A stretch of DNA of 55,697 nucleotides from Nemertoderma westbladi. Lineage: Eukaryota > Xenacoelomorpha > Nemertodermatida > Nemertodermatidae. Position 1 is the first letter of the stretch. The number at the start of each line of letters is the position of its first letter. The notes beneath the pieces were generated by a model, which worked only from the letters and a program-made list of their open reading frames with translations, ran no database searches and had not been told where the DNA came from. The stretch spans positions 1 to 55,697 of the forward strand of contig JAUCBJ010004770.1 in assembly GCA_032718475.1 (NCBI GenBank), read 5' to 3'. Shown one piece after another: positions 31,104-42,778 of this stretch. The position numbers were made by a program, and so were the translations under genes.

Positions 31104-33046
31104 TTAGTCCTTCTTACGTGAACGGCGTTTACGAAGTTTTTTGAGGCTAGTAAGAGTCCTTTTCTCTTTGGGGCGAGCCACTTTACTAGGAGGGCTATAA
31201 CTCCTGGGTGAGGGGTGCAATACAATTGCATCGGAAGGTTTCGGGTTACGGTCGGTGTATCCGCCGGTCGAGGTACCCGGTTGATCTATATCAACCTCAG
31301 TGGAACGAGGTCGAACAACCTTTAGAGCGCGTTTCAGGACAGCAGCTCTTACTGGTCCCTGTCAGGTCGTTTGCATGATAACGGTAGGTTGACCGTGAGT
31401 AGTGAGAAATTTCCTCAGTTTGATGGTTCTTTCCAACTCGCGTTCTCTGGCTTTATATTCATATGGTCGTCTATGAACTTCTTGTAGCTCTGGAGGCGAG
31501 TTTATGAACAAGTCACCGCGGGATTTATCAATGGTAGAAACTTTAAACTGTATGTAGGATCTTCCGGTTTCACCATATAATATTGAGTTAAATTGACATA
31601 ATAGGGATGATCTTTGATCCCATAAAATGAGTTCGGTAAAGGTCTAGCACGTAGGTTGACCTCATGTACCATACGACGGACAAGATCCGCTCGATTGTCC
31701 GGAGGTTCAACGAGTATGCCATCGACACGAGCGGCCTCGATTGGCAGACGTTGTAACATAGGAGCGTCAGCGATAAGATCTCTAGATCTTAAGTTGATAT
31801 CAACCGGTTGGGGTTGTACCGTGGTGAAGAGTTTGTCTCCGAAATGGGGAACCATCGAAGGATGAATGATGGTTTTGGAATAGAGATCAGTCATAATGAT
31901 TTGAGCTTCTGGCTGGGTTAAAGCTGCTTCTTCTCTCTTGTCCATTTCGATATGTTTCTCCTCGAGCTGATTTTCCTCCGCTTGTTGTTGGAAGCGTTCG
32001 TCCAAAAACTCTTGTAGAGAGTAGGCTCGTCCAAGTTCGATATCTTCTTCGAGATTTTGGATTTCCCGATCGAACTGGGGTAAAGCTAATTATTTTACCG
32101 CTTAGACTTACTGTTGCAATTTACGTTTATCTAAACAATCGTATGTTCCTTTTCCGATCTTTTGTCGAATAGCGTCTAACGCGTTTAGTACAACGCTCTC
32201 CTCCACCTTGGTGACGGGTTGTATCGGGGTTAAACTGGGACGATTATACGGGTTGAACGGCGATATTAGATGTCCGTGTCCCAATCCGGCTAGGTAAGAT
32301 GGGCGAATATCTAGGGAGCCCACAACCGGAGTGTCACCAACTAATTGTTCTGGTAACACTAGATCTTTGAACAATGAATACAGTTCAGGAGGATCCGTCA
32401 TACTATTAGGATCAAGAGTATGAGGTCTCACCAGGGAATGAGGAGGTCTGACCGAGTATTCCAGAACTCTGATCATAGGTTTATTTAAGGATCGTTTGAG
32501 TCGAGCGAGCGTAGGTGATACGTCGAACAAGTTTCGCTCGAAACTCCCGTAAGTATAGCGAGTAAAACTGTGTTTAGCGCAACGTCTCCGCGGATGTTTA
32601 TGTCTTTCTGTTTGTTGGTTGGGTCTAGGCCATTCATCGCAATAATACCAAAGAGGCATGTCTTGTAGGGGAAACGCCGGTGATCTTTCTCCAGTTTTAC
32701 AATACTCCTCCATCTTTTCGAAGCTATCCGGTACAACAGGTAGCGGTCGATCGGCGGTAAGATACATCATAGTGAAATAGAGTCGTTTGAGTTCTATCAT
32801 AGGGTTATGATGTATACCTTGAGGATATCTAGTTTCTAGATTTTGTTGACTGGCTACATTGAGATATGTTTCTCTCAAGAATTCCAAATATTCGTTGAAG
32901 TCACTGCGTTTATCCGGCTCTTCAACGTCTTCTCTTTCGAGTCGATTTCGAATAGAATTTTCGTGTTTGATTCTCAGTTTATCGTTCCGACTTCGCTGAG
33001 TATGATATTTAAATAGGATCATAGAAGCTTGGTTTAGCCGAGACAC
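31104..33046 (-). pseudogene. Unrecognised extra gene of BEL/Pao (ORF4), broken
   Basis: I do not recognise this protein. Coding continues over ~640 codons on the minus strand. The first part, about 312 codons, runs from 33046 (first ATG at 33022, MILFKYHTQRSRNDKLR) to a stop cluster at 32108. It is rich in Arg, Pro and Tyr and includes MPLWYYCDEWPRP. The second part resumes in the same frame with a Glu/Gln-rich, probably coiled-coil segment (DREIQNLEEDIELGRAYSLQ), then VDINLRSRDLIADAPMLQRL. After a frameshift near 31520 and a TGA near 31370, it ends in a strongly basic tail (KKLRKRRSRKKD). No signal peptide, membrane segment or furin-like pattern is visible, so it does not look like a typical envelope. 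The basic tail suggests nucleic-acid binding or nuclear localisation. A TTCAG just upstream of the open frame could be a splice acceptor. Confidence 0.6.
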
Positions 33047-33425
33047 GAGGATCTGAACTTTGCATTCCTAATACTCTACTTACCAATAATACTTGAGTAT
33101 AGTAGGGGCGGTATTTTGTACTTTAATAAGTACGGACATTTCATTTTACTGTAGTCACGTATTTATAGTATGATGCGGACAGTAAGGAAAGAGAAAATGA
33201 ATTATTTCTCGCCGTTAAACGAAATATATAATGCTAAGTAATTAAGTAATAAACACGAATATTTATTGCACTAATCTACTGAACAATCGCTAAAATATTA
33301 TCCTACTAAATAAAAATTAAAGAAAACGATTATAATAATAAAATTACATAATAATGCATACATAAATATGAAAATAATAAAAAGAAATATAAAATAATGT
33401 AGTCACACACCCAATCCAGACGCTG
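33047..33425. other. Spacer between integrase and ORF4 of BEL/Pao
   Basis: AT-rich and without an open frame. On the minus strand a GGTAAGT donor-like string lies near 33080, with acceptor-like TTCAG about 30 bases downstream. This hints that the ORF4 message might be spliced. Confidence 0.4.
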
Positions 33426-35140
33426 TTACGTTGGGCAGTCCCTAGATGTTTGTTGGATTAGGGTGGTGGTCATGGGAAGAGTATCTTGCCTTCCATAGTT
33501 TCTGGATAATTCTCTGTCTCTTTCCAGTAAACATAAACGACCAACTGGGCAATTAAGTTGTTGTGTTTCAAATACAATTCCAGGTTTCTTAAAGTTACGT
33601 CGCATGACGACGAGTTCTACCGATCGCACTAAACCATCATCGGATATATGAGTCTCGATGATACGACCTGTCTGCCACCGCTTATGTGGAAGATCTGATT
33701 CCACAATAAGGACCATATCTCCGGCGCTGACGTTTTCTTGCTACGCAAACCACTTTGTTCGAAGTTGTAGCGTAGGAAGATAATGTTTTTCGAAATGGTC
33801 AGCGAAACGACGGGATAATAACTGCATAAGTTGCCAAGTTTGTCGGCAGTACTCGTCTCCGTCCATGATTTCCGATTGCGGGAGCATGGCCACAGGTTTC
33901 TTTAGTAGGAAATGCGCGGGTGTTAGCGCTTCTAGGGAGTCGGGACTCGATGAGACTGGCATAAGCGGTCTCTTGTTAAGATAGGCGGCGATTTCTTCCA
34001 TTAACGTCCGCAAAAGTTCGTCGGTGAGATACGCGCGGCACGGCACTATAAAGTGAAATGCGGTCTTCACGCTCCGTATTAATCTCTCCCAACTTCCTCC
34101 CCACCAAGTGGCTTCGGCGGCGTTGAAGGTCCAGCTAGATGCTGTTATCCTTAGCTGATTGTCCACCTGTCTTTGGTTCCAATCTTTCACGTAAGCTTTG
34201 ATCTCATTATTGGCGCCAATGAAGTTCGTTCCATTGTCGGATCTGATGGTGTTGCTAGTCCCGAAACGAGCGATCTGTCGGCGTAAACTCAGTATGAAGC
34301 TGTTAGTAGATAGATCGTTCACCATATCTAGATTGATCGCTCTACAAGTCATACAGACAAAGATTACACACCATCGTTTGACTATAGTCCTAGCACGATA
34401 TACTTCAATAGGGCCAAATAAATCCATACCAGTATTAGTAAAGGGCGGTTCATAGAAGCTTACTTGTTCCATAGGTAATTCTGCCTCTGGCTGTGTTAAA
34501 GGCCTACTGAATGCTTTCCTACAGGGTATACAGTTCCTAAGAACTTGATTCAGAGCTCTACGGGGCTTATGGAAATAATAGCGAGTTCGAATTTCGCTAA
34601 GAACTCGTTCTCTACCAGCATGGTAAAGCCTACTGTGAACATCTACAATCATCTTGATTTGTATTTCAAGATTTCTAATGAGTATGGGAAACTTAGTGTC
34701 AAAGGACAATGGAGCATTAGTTAATCTCCCTCCGACACGTATTAACCCATCTATCATCGTGCTAGAGAAACGATCCCTTAAGCGCATCTGTGGATTTCTC
34801 AACAACAGGAAATACTTATCGGAATCCTCATAGCATTGCAGGAGTCTCAGTATCTGCTTGTTGGTTTCTTCATGCTCTTGGTAATCTTCTCAGTCAGAAA
34901 CCTATCCGACACTTTATAAGCGGGAAGGTCTTTAACAGCATGAACCTTTTCGGATATTATTGGAGTGGTATCACTAGCGATCTTCGTCCTGGAATAGTGA
35001 TGATGGAAACATCTTTTCAGATACACGGCGGCCTTACAAAGCCGATTCCAGGAGCTATTATGATTTATTGCTCTCTGCAGGAGAGGTGAGAGTCCTTGCG
35101 AAACATCTGGTGTTCCAGATTTCCAGTCTCTTTCTCTAAT
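33426..35140 (-). pseudogene. BEL/Pao integrase with flanking pol segment
   Basis: The reading begins with a linker (EQISVIEIRERDW ...) after the RNase H stop and changes frame near 34830. It then enters an H2C2 zinc-binding domain (HSRLYHAGRER ... CIPC, about 34500-34630). The core follows with its three acidic residues in TGMDLFGPIEV, IRSDNGTNF and WWGGSWERLIRSVK. FLLKKP lies beyond, then an in-frame TAG at about 33741. A C-terminal domain (AGDMVLIVESDLPHKRW ... GRIIETH) runs to 33426. The GGSWERLIRSVK block is typical of BEL/Pao integrases. All catalytic residues remain; the damage consists of at least one stop and one frameshift. Confidence 0.9.
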
Positions 35141-35142
35141 TT

Positions 35143-37332
35143 CTATAACAGATATTTGTTCGTGGTGGGGGAGTTTAGATCCACAGCATCGTCTCCGGAG
35201 GTGTGTAGTACAGACAGATCTATCACGGGTTTAAATAACTTTGATTTACTCGTCCGGGTTTTAGGTTTGACTTTCTCCGCTCCCTTGGCTTGTCTAATCT
35301 CCGCTGTGGTGAGATGAGGAGGCCATTCATCCTCTTCTTTACTTCCACCTAACCAGTCTGGAGTATCTATCAGTTCTTGAGGAGTTGCTCCTCTGGAAGC
35401 AATGTCAGCTGGAATAATCGTCCCAGGGCAATGTCTCCATTGATCTATATTAGAGCGACTGAGTATAATGGCTACTCTGTTGGTAACGAAGACTCTAAAC
35501 TGACAGACTTCATTTGTTATATACTCCAGAATAAGTAAAGCATCAGTCCAATAGACAGTTTTCTCCAGTGGATAGTCGATCTGTTCTGTTACATTCCGGC
35601 CGATGGCTGTAGCGTATGAAGCCGCCTTTAACTCCGCTCGAGGAACTCGTAATTTGTTGTTTATCAAGGCCTTAGAGGTGACCAAGGCAACTTTAATTCC
35701 ATCCGGAGTTTCAACCCTCAGGTAGGCTACTATACCTATTCCCATATCGCTGGCGTCTCCAAACACATGGAGTTGATAGGAATACGTGGGGAGAATGTGA
35801 CCAAAATATGAACGGTAAATCTTAAAGTTCTCGATGGATGGTAGAGAATCTTCCCATTTCATCCACTTCTTTAGTAGTTCTCCCTTAAGTGGATCATCCC
35901 ACGAGTGGTTTTCGAGCCACATTTGTTGCACTAAGCTCCGAGCAACCAATATAACTGGGCTAATAAATCCCAATGGATCGAAATAAGTGCTCAGGATACT
36001 TAGACAAATCCGTTTACTTCTAACTGGATTATCTCTCTGTTTTAACTGGAAAAACAAGATATCTCTCTCCGTGTCCCATTTTAAACCAAGCGTCTTGGTT
36101 TCCGGAAGATCGTCTTTGATGAGGTCCAGATCTTTAACACCTCGGTCTTCTACCGGGATTGATTCCAGAAACTCACGGGAGTTACTAGTGAATTTGGTTA
36201 GCCGAAATCCACCGCGTTGCAAGCACTCTACCGTTCCCTTGGCAACATCAATGGCTTCTTCCACCGATGGGAGGGACTTTAAATTGTTGTCCATGTATAT
36301 ATCCCGTTTGATGTTGTCAATAACAGCTTTAGAGAAGGCGTCTCGGTTGTCATCAGCAGTTGTACGCACTACCGAACAATCGTTCGAGGGGCTCGAGATG
36401 ATCCCGAAAGCTTGGATGGTCATCCAGTACTCCACCGGTTTTCGGTTGAGTTCTTCTTCAGGCCACCACAGAAATCGTAGGCTGTCTCGATCCCTATCCA
36501 GCGCCTTGACTTGTAAGAACATGCCTTCTATGTCCGAAGCGAATGCCATAGAATATTGCCGCAGTCTTAATAATATTCCCAACAAGGATTGGTGTAAGTT
36601 GGGTCCCGGCAACAGTTCTGAGTTCAGGGATTGACCCATGTAAAGGGCGGAGCCGTCAAACACTACCCGGACTTCGTTGGGTTTACCGGGTTTGGGAACG
36701 TAATGATGTGTTAGATAATACGTTCTCTCCATTATGGGTGTTTCTTCCGGTACTCGCTCCGCGTATCCTTTATCGATAAATTTCTTCAGCTGGGTTTTAT
36801 ACATTTCCCTGGCTTGAACGTTGGCCATAAGACGCCGATGTAGTTGCGCGATTCTCTTTTCCGCTAAAGGTCGGTTATTTATAAAGCTGGGTTCTCGCCG
36901 TCGGAACGGAAGACCAATCTCATAGCGACCTTCGTCCTTCAGATAATGGGTTGTCGTTTCTTGAATCTGCTTGGTTCTCTCTTCCTCAACGGACAAGGCT
37001 TTGTCGTAGGAATTAGGCTCTACGGCTTCTTGAGTAAAGAATCGTACGGCGTGTTCATCACGGATTTTGTTGTTGTATCGATCTATCACTTCGTTTAATT
37101 CGTCGTTATATGTGAATTGTCCGCCATGATTGATGAGATGGCATAGGTTGACTTGGCTTAACCAACTTTGGTTCTCGGTGAGGAGATCGATTATATTCTC
37201 CTCATCGTATAATTGGTTAATATCGTCATTGTCTGAGGAGTATGGAGTTCCCTCAGTTGTGGTTTCTCCCTCACTGATTTCTTCTTCCCATTCACTCACC
37301 TGATGTATTCTCTCATTAGGGAGTCTTTCCAT
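35143..37332 (-). CDS. BEL/Pao reverse transcriptase and RNase H segment of pol
   Basis: An open frame of 729 codons starting at an ATG encodes RT followed by RNase H. The RT region shows HHYVPKPGKPNEVRVVFDGS, FASDIEGMFLQVK (first catalytic Asp) and the active-site block DIYMDNNLKSLPSVEEA. The family usually has a DD pair there, so YMDN has lost the second aspartate. The RNase H region shows LHVFGDASDMGIG, RVPRAELKAA and TVYWTDALLILEYI, followed by PADIASRGATPQEL. The frame connects upstream through an in-frame TAG at about 37363 to a protease-like segment. The open frame suggests modest age, but the altered active site makes function doubtful. Confidence 0.9.
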   Translation of the reverse strand: MERLPNERIHQVSEWEEEISEGETTTEGTPYSSDNDDINQLYDEENIIDLLTENQSWLSQVNLCHLINHGGQFTYNDELNEVIDRYNNKIRDEHAVRFFTQEAVEPNSYDKALSVEEERTKQIQETTTHYLKDEGRYEIGLPFRRREPSFINNRPLAEKRIAQLHRRLMANVQAREMYKTQLKKFIDKGYAERVPEETPIMERTYYLTHHYVPKPGKPNEVRVVFDGSALYMGQSLNSELLPGPNLHQSLLGILLRLRQYSMAFASDIEGMFLQVKALDRDRDSLRFLWWPEEELNRKPVEYWMTIQAFGIISSPSNDCSVVRTTADDNRDAFSKAVIDNIKRDIYMDNNLKSLPSVEEAIDVAKGTVECLQRGGFRLTKFTSNSREFLESIPVEDRGVKDLDLIKDDLPETKTLGLKWDTERDILFFQLKQRDNPVRSKRICLSILSTYFDPLGFISPVILVARSLVQQMWLENHSWDDPLKGELLKKWMKWEDSLPSIENFKIYRSYFGHILPTYSYQLHVFGDASDMGIGIVAYLRVETPDGIKVALVTSKALINNKLRVPRAELKAASYATAIGRNVTEQIDYPLEKTVYWTDALLILEYITNEVCQFRVFVTNRVAIILSRSNIDQWRHCPGTIIPADIASRGATPQELIDTPDWLGGSKEEDEWPPHLTTAEIRQAKGAEKVKPKTRTSKSKLFKPVIDLSVLHTSGDDAVDLNSPTTNKYLL

Positions 37333-37362
37333 TAGGGTTCTACGGGAAGGTCCAGTGAAGTA

Positions 37363-37701
37363 CTAACCTACTCTCGTTCTTCCCGCGTACGTTTGCAATG
37401 GTTGCGGTCGAGCAGGCCGTTTTTCTAATGTCTCAAGCGCTTCGTGCGCATTTTGGCCGATTAATATCTGCACCCCTGGGTTATCGGTGTTGAATCTAGG
37501 TATATCATGTTGCTGGGTAAAATGGTCTTCATCCCAGTTGTAAGGTTCCACTTGGCTAGTAGCAAAGTTCTTTATAGCTACCATTTTTACCAACCTTACA
37601 CTATGTTCTCCTAGTTCATCCTGGGGAGTGGACAACGCACCCACGTAGTAATCTGTGGCTACTGTGGATTTCCAAACCTGCATAATTCCTGAAAGGTTCA
37701 A
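37363..37701 (-). pseudogene. BEL/Pao protease-like segment (partial)
   Basis: This short open segment, in the same frame as the RT gene, contains VQILIGQNAHEALETL. That resembles the distal half of retroviral-type aspartic proteases, where an (I/L)LIG motif is conserved. The proximal half with the catalytic Asp-Thr/Ser-Gly is not visible in any frame immediately upstream. It may be deleted or too diverged. A frameshift near 37720 joins it to the gag-like region. The segment ends at a TAG. Confidence 0.5.
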
Positions 37702-37702
37702 C

Positions 37703-39842
37703 TTAGTTCGGAACTTGGGTTGTCCAGCAAAGATGTCGGGGTGGTGGTATACCCATTTGTATATTTACTAATTTATCGCGCTCTAATGCGATACTTTGTT
37801 GTACTTCTTGCAACTCTATCCTACTCTCTCTCACTGTTCCCTTTAACTGCTGAACAGTCCCTTCCAATTCGCGGACCTGCTGTGAAGACCGTTGTTTATG
37901 GTCTTCCAGCTGCCCGAGCAGGCGATTCATCCCCCGCCGTCCTTCGTCCACCCACTCAACCGCTGAAGCGGGAGCCACCAACATAGTAGCGGGGTGACGC
38001 ATAGGGACGATGGGAGACAAGTCATTTATGTTTTGCTCGGCGTCCAGGACCGGATGTGTTACCAGGGCTTGTCTACTGGGCACAGGTAGTTTAGTACTGT
38101 GCAAAGGGAATTTAGAGTTAGGTTCTGGAAGTACAGGGGTCTCTATCACAGCAGTGGCTTCAATGACAGGCCTAATTATTTCGGGCTCGTCTACTATAGT
38201 AGGGAGTCTGTCTACTCTAATAATTTGTTCTGTGGGCTCAGGATTACTTAAGTCTACACTAGCTAGTTTCCTTCTCACCACAGGAGGTAAATTAGGTAAC
38301 TTCTGATGGTGTGGCGTTCTTCTACATCTGCTTGAACGAGATTTATTACCTCTTCCTTCAGGATCTGTTGTATCACCCTCATCAGAGGAGGTAAATCCCT
38401 GTCTTCTGGGAGTAGATCGACTCAGTAGTTGCATCTGAGTAGCTATTCTTTGTTTATTTAAGTAATCTTGTTTCACCTGATGGTTCTCCAGCTCTAGTTG
38501 TGTAGTCGCTTCAGATGCCTTCTGTTCTGCTTCTGCCACTGCAGCTTTTCTTTCAGCCTCCGTTGCTACCGCCTTTCTTTTTAATTCTGCAGCTGCCGCT
38601 GCCGCTTTTCTTTCAGATTCTGCTGCTGCTGCTGACCTTTCAGCTTCCGCCGCCTTTCTTTCAGCTTCTGCTGCTGCTGCCAACTTTCAGTCTTCTATTT
38701 GCCGTTTCTTTATTTATTCTTCCTGTTCCATAACGATGAGGATGCTTTCATCAAATTTAGCCTGCTCCGTGGCTAATATTTCCGCATCTAACGAGTCTAA
38801 CACAAATTTGGCTCCCTCACTATTAGGGTGAAGTCCAGCTAGCCGTCTCCTTAGCTCTTTGTCACCTATAAATCGTTGATAGTCCGACAGATAGATGTCA
38901 ATAGCATCCTTCTTCTGAGGTTTTTCGGATGTCGCTTCGCCTTCCACATGAGAAAAGGTGGCATCTGTTGATTCTCTGTGGGTCATACGCTCAGTTAGCT
39001 GAACTTTCCATTGTGTCATTCCCTGGACCTTAAGACTCACCCGTTGGAACCAAGTCTTTACAGCCACTTGCAACGACGTGTCTTGGCTTCTCTTTGAGGC
39101 TTCCTCAAAGGCTGAAAGGATTAGTCTGATCTGTAAGATTCGTTCTCACACTTGATAAAGCAGCTCTCCCTGCTCTTGAGGTCCTTGGCGTTGTTGAAAT
39201 AGGTGTTCCTCTAATCGCTCCAAAGAGCTGAAGAATCCCTGGACATATCCTGCTGCCAACCTCTTCCATACAGCTGGATCTCGAGTGTCCCTTACTATTC
39301 CCATCCTGTATAAGTCCTCCCAAGCAGCTTCCAATAAGTTAAACGGGAGTCCGGGTCCGGGGAAGTCAGTTCAGTTCCTCCATCGTGTATCCCGCATAAC
39401 TGTCCCTGGTCGATCGCGTACTTCTCGCCCATTCGATTTGATGTTCCTCCACAGCGATCAATACTCTAGTGAGTACGGCTCCAGGAAGAATTAGAAGTGG
39501 ATCTGGATAAACCGCTTCTGCCATCCTTACTCCAATCTCGGGCGTCAACTCTTCAGTGTCTGAACTACTAGAGTTATCGTGCCGTTGAGAAATAAGTTCT
39601 CGGTTCGGGTGCTGTTGCTGTTTAACAGCCGCCTCTTGGTCTCGCTTAGCTTGAGCCCTAGTGCCTATAATAGACCTATGATGCTTTACTAGCCTAGGGT
39701 CCGATACTACTACTGTAGGGATGACCTTTCTTACAGTAGGAGGGGACTTGGACTTTGGTCTCAGATGTTCTACACTCTTATCTGAGTCACAGATTGTTCT
39801 TTCTAGGAGACTATCTGACAGTGTTTGCTTTGTGTCAGCCAT
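37703..39842 (-). pseudogene. BEL/Pao gag-like region with Ala/Glu coiled coil
   Basis: It starts at ATG 39842 (MADTKQTLSDSLLERTICDS). A frameshift near 39358 moves to LEAAWEDLYRMG, a TGA follows near 39146, and reading continues to KFVLDSLDAEILATEQAKF. After stops near 38714 and 38684 comes a long alanine/glutamate repeat (AEAERKAAEAERSAAAAESE and so on), a probable coiled coil. Next is an Arg/Ser-rich patch, a proline-rich stretch and a second coiled coil (LEDHKQRSSQQVRELEG). The position and coiled-coil content match a capsid-type gag gene. I see no CCHC zinc knuckle. The stops mark the gene as broken. Confidence 0.7.
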
Positions 39843-41618
39843 TATTTATTTTACAGTTGAATGCCTACTACTATAACGACAGTTAAAGCAAGTCCAGAAG
39901 AATCAGTATCAACTGTAAGCCTAGTAGTTAGTTACCGATACCGTTACTCAGTGTAACGTGATATATATAATATATTAAAATACCGGTATACACTTATAGT
40001 ATATATAAGTATTATTTACAGACTAGGTTTAGTCACAGAATACCGGTATATAATTTCAGCCTAAATTTATATAAATAAATATAATAAGCCTACCGTAAAT
40101 ACCGGTAATGTCAATTATTTAATAATAACTGAGTTTCTGAATTTTAGGGTTACTTCCCTTTACTTTATTACTGATATTAAGCAGTAGTTCAACTGATATT
40201 AAGACCTATTTGATGTATGACAGGCCTACTATTTTATAAATCTGTTTGAGTTGATTTATAAATATATATATATACCCGTATAATGGGTTTTGACAATATT
40301 TGAAATAAATGTTATTATTTCTGGATAAGGAGTCACTACACAGAAGCTGAACGCTCTCAGTGGAGTGCTATTTGTTGGACAATAATACAGATAATTCTAC
40401 TTTACTAAATTACTTATCACTACAAATTACTTACAATTACAACGGGTTGAGATTACAATCTCTAAATAAACAATAACAAGTTACATGTACAATTTGTTAG
40501 GGTAATTTTACAAGAAATCTACAAACCAGCCTAACAAGGAGTTAGAATTTCTGGTTCTTACAACTGACAGGAAACTACGGTAGTTGAAACCAATAAAGTA
40601 GTAAGTAAGTTGCGTTGTCCAGATAAGGAAATACCACCATCTGACGACTTATAGTCTTAGCTCTATAAGTACTACGTTATGTACCCGGAGTGTCTTTACC
40701 TAGAGGTTAATTACCGAAGCCAACCAGAGCTAACATGCCTATTAACCACGTTACAACACAAATATACTGCCTACACACTAAATTACTTTCGGAAAGTACT
40801 GTACCCTAAACCCTAAATTAGGTACAAGTACTTGTACAACAAATAACCAGCAGTTAAATATACATGAACAGCCAAAAGAACCACGGTATCTGCTGGAGTG
40901 ACCGGAGCACAAAATCACCAGTCTTTACCTACGCCAAGCAGCCCTGATGTAGTACCGGGGTTAATTTAACTATAACGGTATGTATAACAAGCACAATTAC
41001 TGTAGGAATAAACTTGGGGAGTTGGAGGTTGCAAATACTCGCATAGACTCTGAATAATAAATATTATGCTACCCGTGCAGACTATTTAAACAAAACACAG
41101 ACCAAATGCTGGCAGACTACTGTCAAGCCTAAATAAACTACAGTATATGCAGACTCCGAAATGGTTAGTTAGTAGGCGTTCTAACCGAGTAGTACGACTT
41201 ATTCTTTCGGGGGGGATTTACCTTACAGCACTGGATGCCCCCACCTTCCTAACTAGCACTTTATCGGACAGACACTCTATACACACTGCAATCGCCTCAG
41301 ACCTAACAAAAGTTAGACAACAATCCGGCCTACAAATTATTTATACAATCTGAGCAGGCTTACACGCCTTCTGCTCCATATTACACTTACAGATAAATAA
41401 AACTGACAGAAATAAATAAGCTCTAAAAGAAATAAGGGGTGTACAGTCCCTACTCTCTTAAACAGCCTACCAATATACAATATATCACAATTGAAATAAT
41501 ACTGGTACCTGTAAGTACCGGTTTGGGTGTTTAGGCAGTTAGGCCTACAGTTTACCGTCCGACCGGTACATTCGACTTTAATGCCTACGTCGCAATAAAG
41601 AAACTTAAAATCTATTAT
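39843..41618. other. BEL/Pao leader (5' untranslated region)
   Basis: This 1.8-kb stretch lies between the 5' LTR and gag on the minus strand. No open frame is convincing; it is rich in ACCGGTAT-type words. The bases next to the LTR (minus strand ATAATAGATTTTAAG) would be the primer-binding site but do not begin with the usual TGG, so I cannot name a primer tRNA. Confidence 0.65.
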
Positions 41619-42716
41619 TGTTCGCGCTTTTAGACCTTTAGCAGTTTAACCTGCCAATTGTAGTTGTCCTCTTGTTTATAAATCGACTTTAGCCTATATC
41701 AATTACTTAGTGTACTGAAGTTACATCAGCCGAAGCCAGTCTGTGTGCGACCTTTCACGCACGGTTTTGGGAGAGTGGATTCGGATTCCTTGAGAGTTAT
41801 TGCAGTGTAGACCTACTGTATTATTCGATTGATCGTTACAATATAATCTCTGACAATATATTTACTTTCGGGGAAATATTAACAGTTCCTTTAGGACGTG
41901 GCGCTTTAAGTATAAAAACAGAGTTATGACTTATACTAATCACAACTAGATGGCCACAGAGTTTCGTAAATAGCGCATTCTTTAGGAGATGCTTTATTAA
42001 CCTTCACACTACTTCACAATACTTCGCACTGATCTGCCGACCATCACTGAATTTGATCATATATAAGGAGGATTGCAACTGACACACATAGGGATTATGA
42101 AATAGCATTTAATTCACACAAAAACCACTATAATTTAAGTCGCAGTTGCTACCGGTAAACCTGTTCCTCTTACCTTCAGTAATCAAGAAGATTGGGGGTT
42201 TTATGATTATTTATCGGTATTCTCCAAATATAACAACAATATCCATTAATATAACAACAATTAATAACAGAAGTAAAATAATGCAGTGAACAGTCAGTAT
42301 GTGTTACTTATGCAGTTATAAAATATTCAGTATGAAATGTATGACAAGGATAATAGATTTACGTTCTTATAATCAAGGCCATCTGATTTTTAGGCCAAAG
42401 TCTGAAACTTCTCCACAGAAGTACAGAAGATTCCGAGCCGGTTCTGGTGCTCAGAAAAATAGTAAACAAAGACCGTAATGAATTTCGCGGGTTTCCATAG
42501 GCCTCTGCTCTGTCAGACATAAGGGGGAAAATCGCTCTGATTGGCTGGACGAGGCAGAACAAAGAAAACTTCCACGTCCACAAAGAATCAGCTGATAGAT
42601 GTCGTCACACCAGCTCCAATTCCTTCCAGTCGCGTAGTTGGATAAATTTAGGGCTATTTTAGAGTATTCTGCGCATTGCGGAAAAATGACTTGTTATGTC
42701 CGCAAAACCTTTTACA
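41619..42716 (-). repeat. BEL/Pao LTR (5' LTR of the element)
   Basis: This 1098-bp partner of the left LTR is five bases longer because of one small insertion near 42510. Transcription of the element would start within this copy and read leftward. Open frames inside it are not conserved features. Confidence 0.95.
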
Positions 42717-42778
42717 GTTTGCCTGATATTCAATTGATGTGTACCGCCTTCTGGCAAAGCGGTACCCAGTTTAAGCAA

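Larger units (their letters stand above)
29933..42716 (-). mobile_element. BEL/Pao LTR retrotransposon, complete but mutated
   Basis: The 12,784-bp element is bounded by two LTRs and a perfect 5-bp duplication. On the minus strand the order is: 5' LTR (41619-42716), a long leader with no reading frame (39843-41618), gag-like region (37703-39842), pol with RT, RNase H and integrase (33426-37701), an extra gene (31104-33046) and the 3' LTR. The integrase and RT sequences place it in BEL/Pao. Several stops and frameshifts mark it as an inactive copy of moderate age. It inserted inside the element bounded by the 42-bp inverted repeats. Confidence 0.93.
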
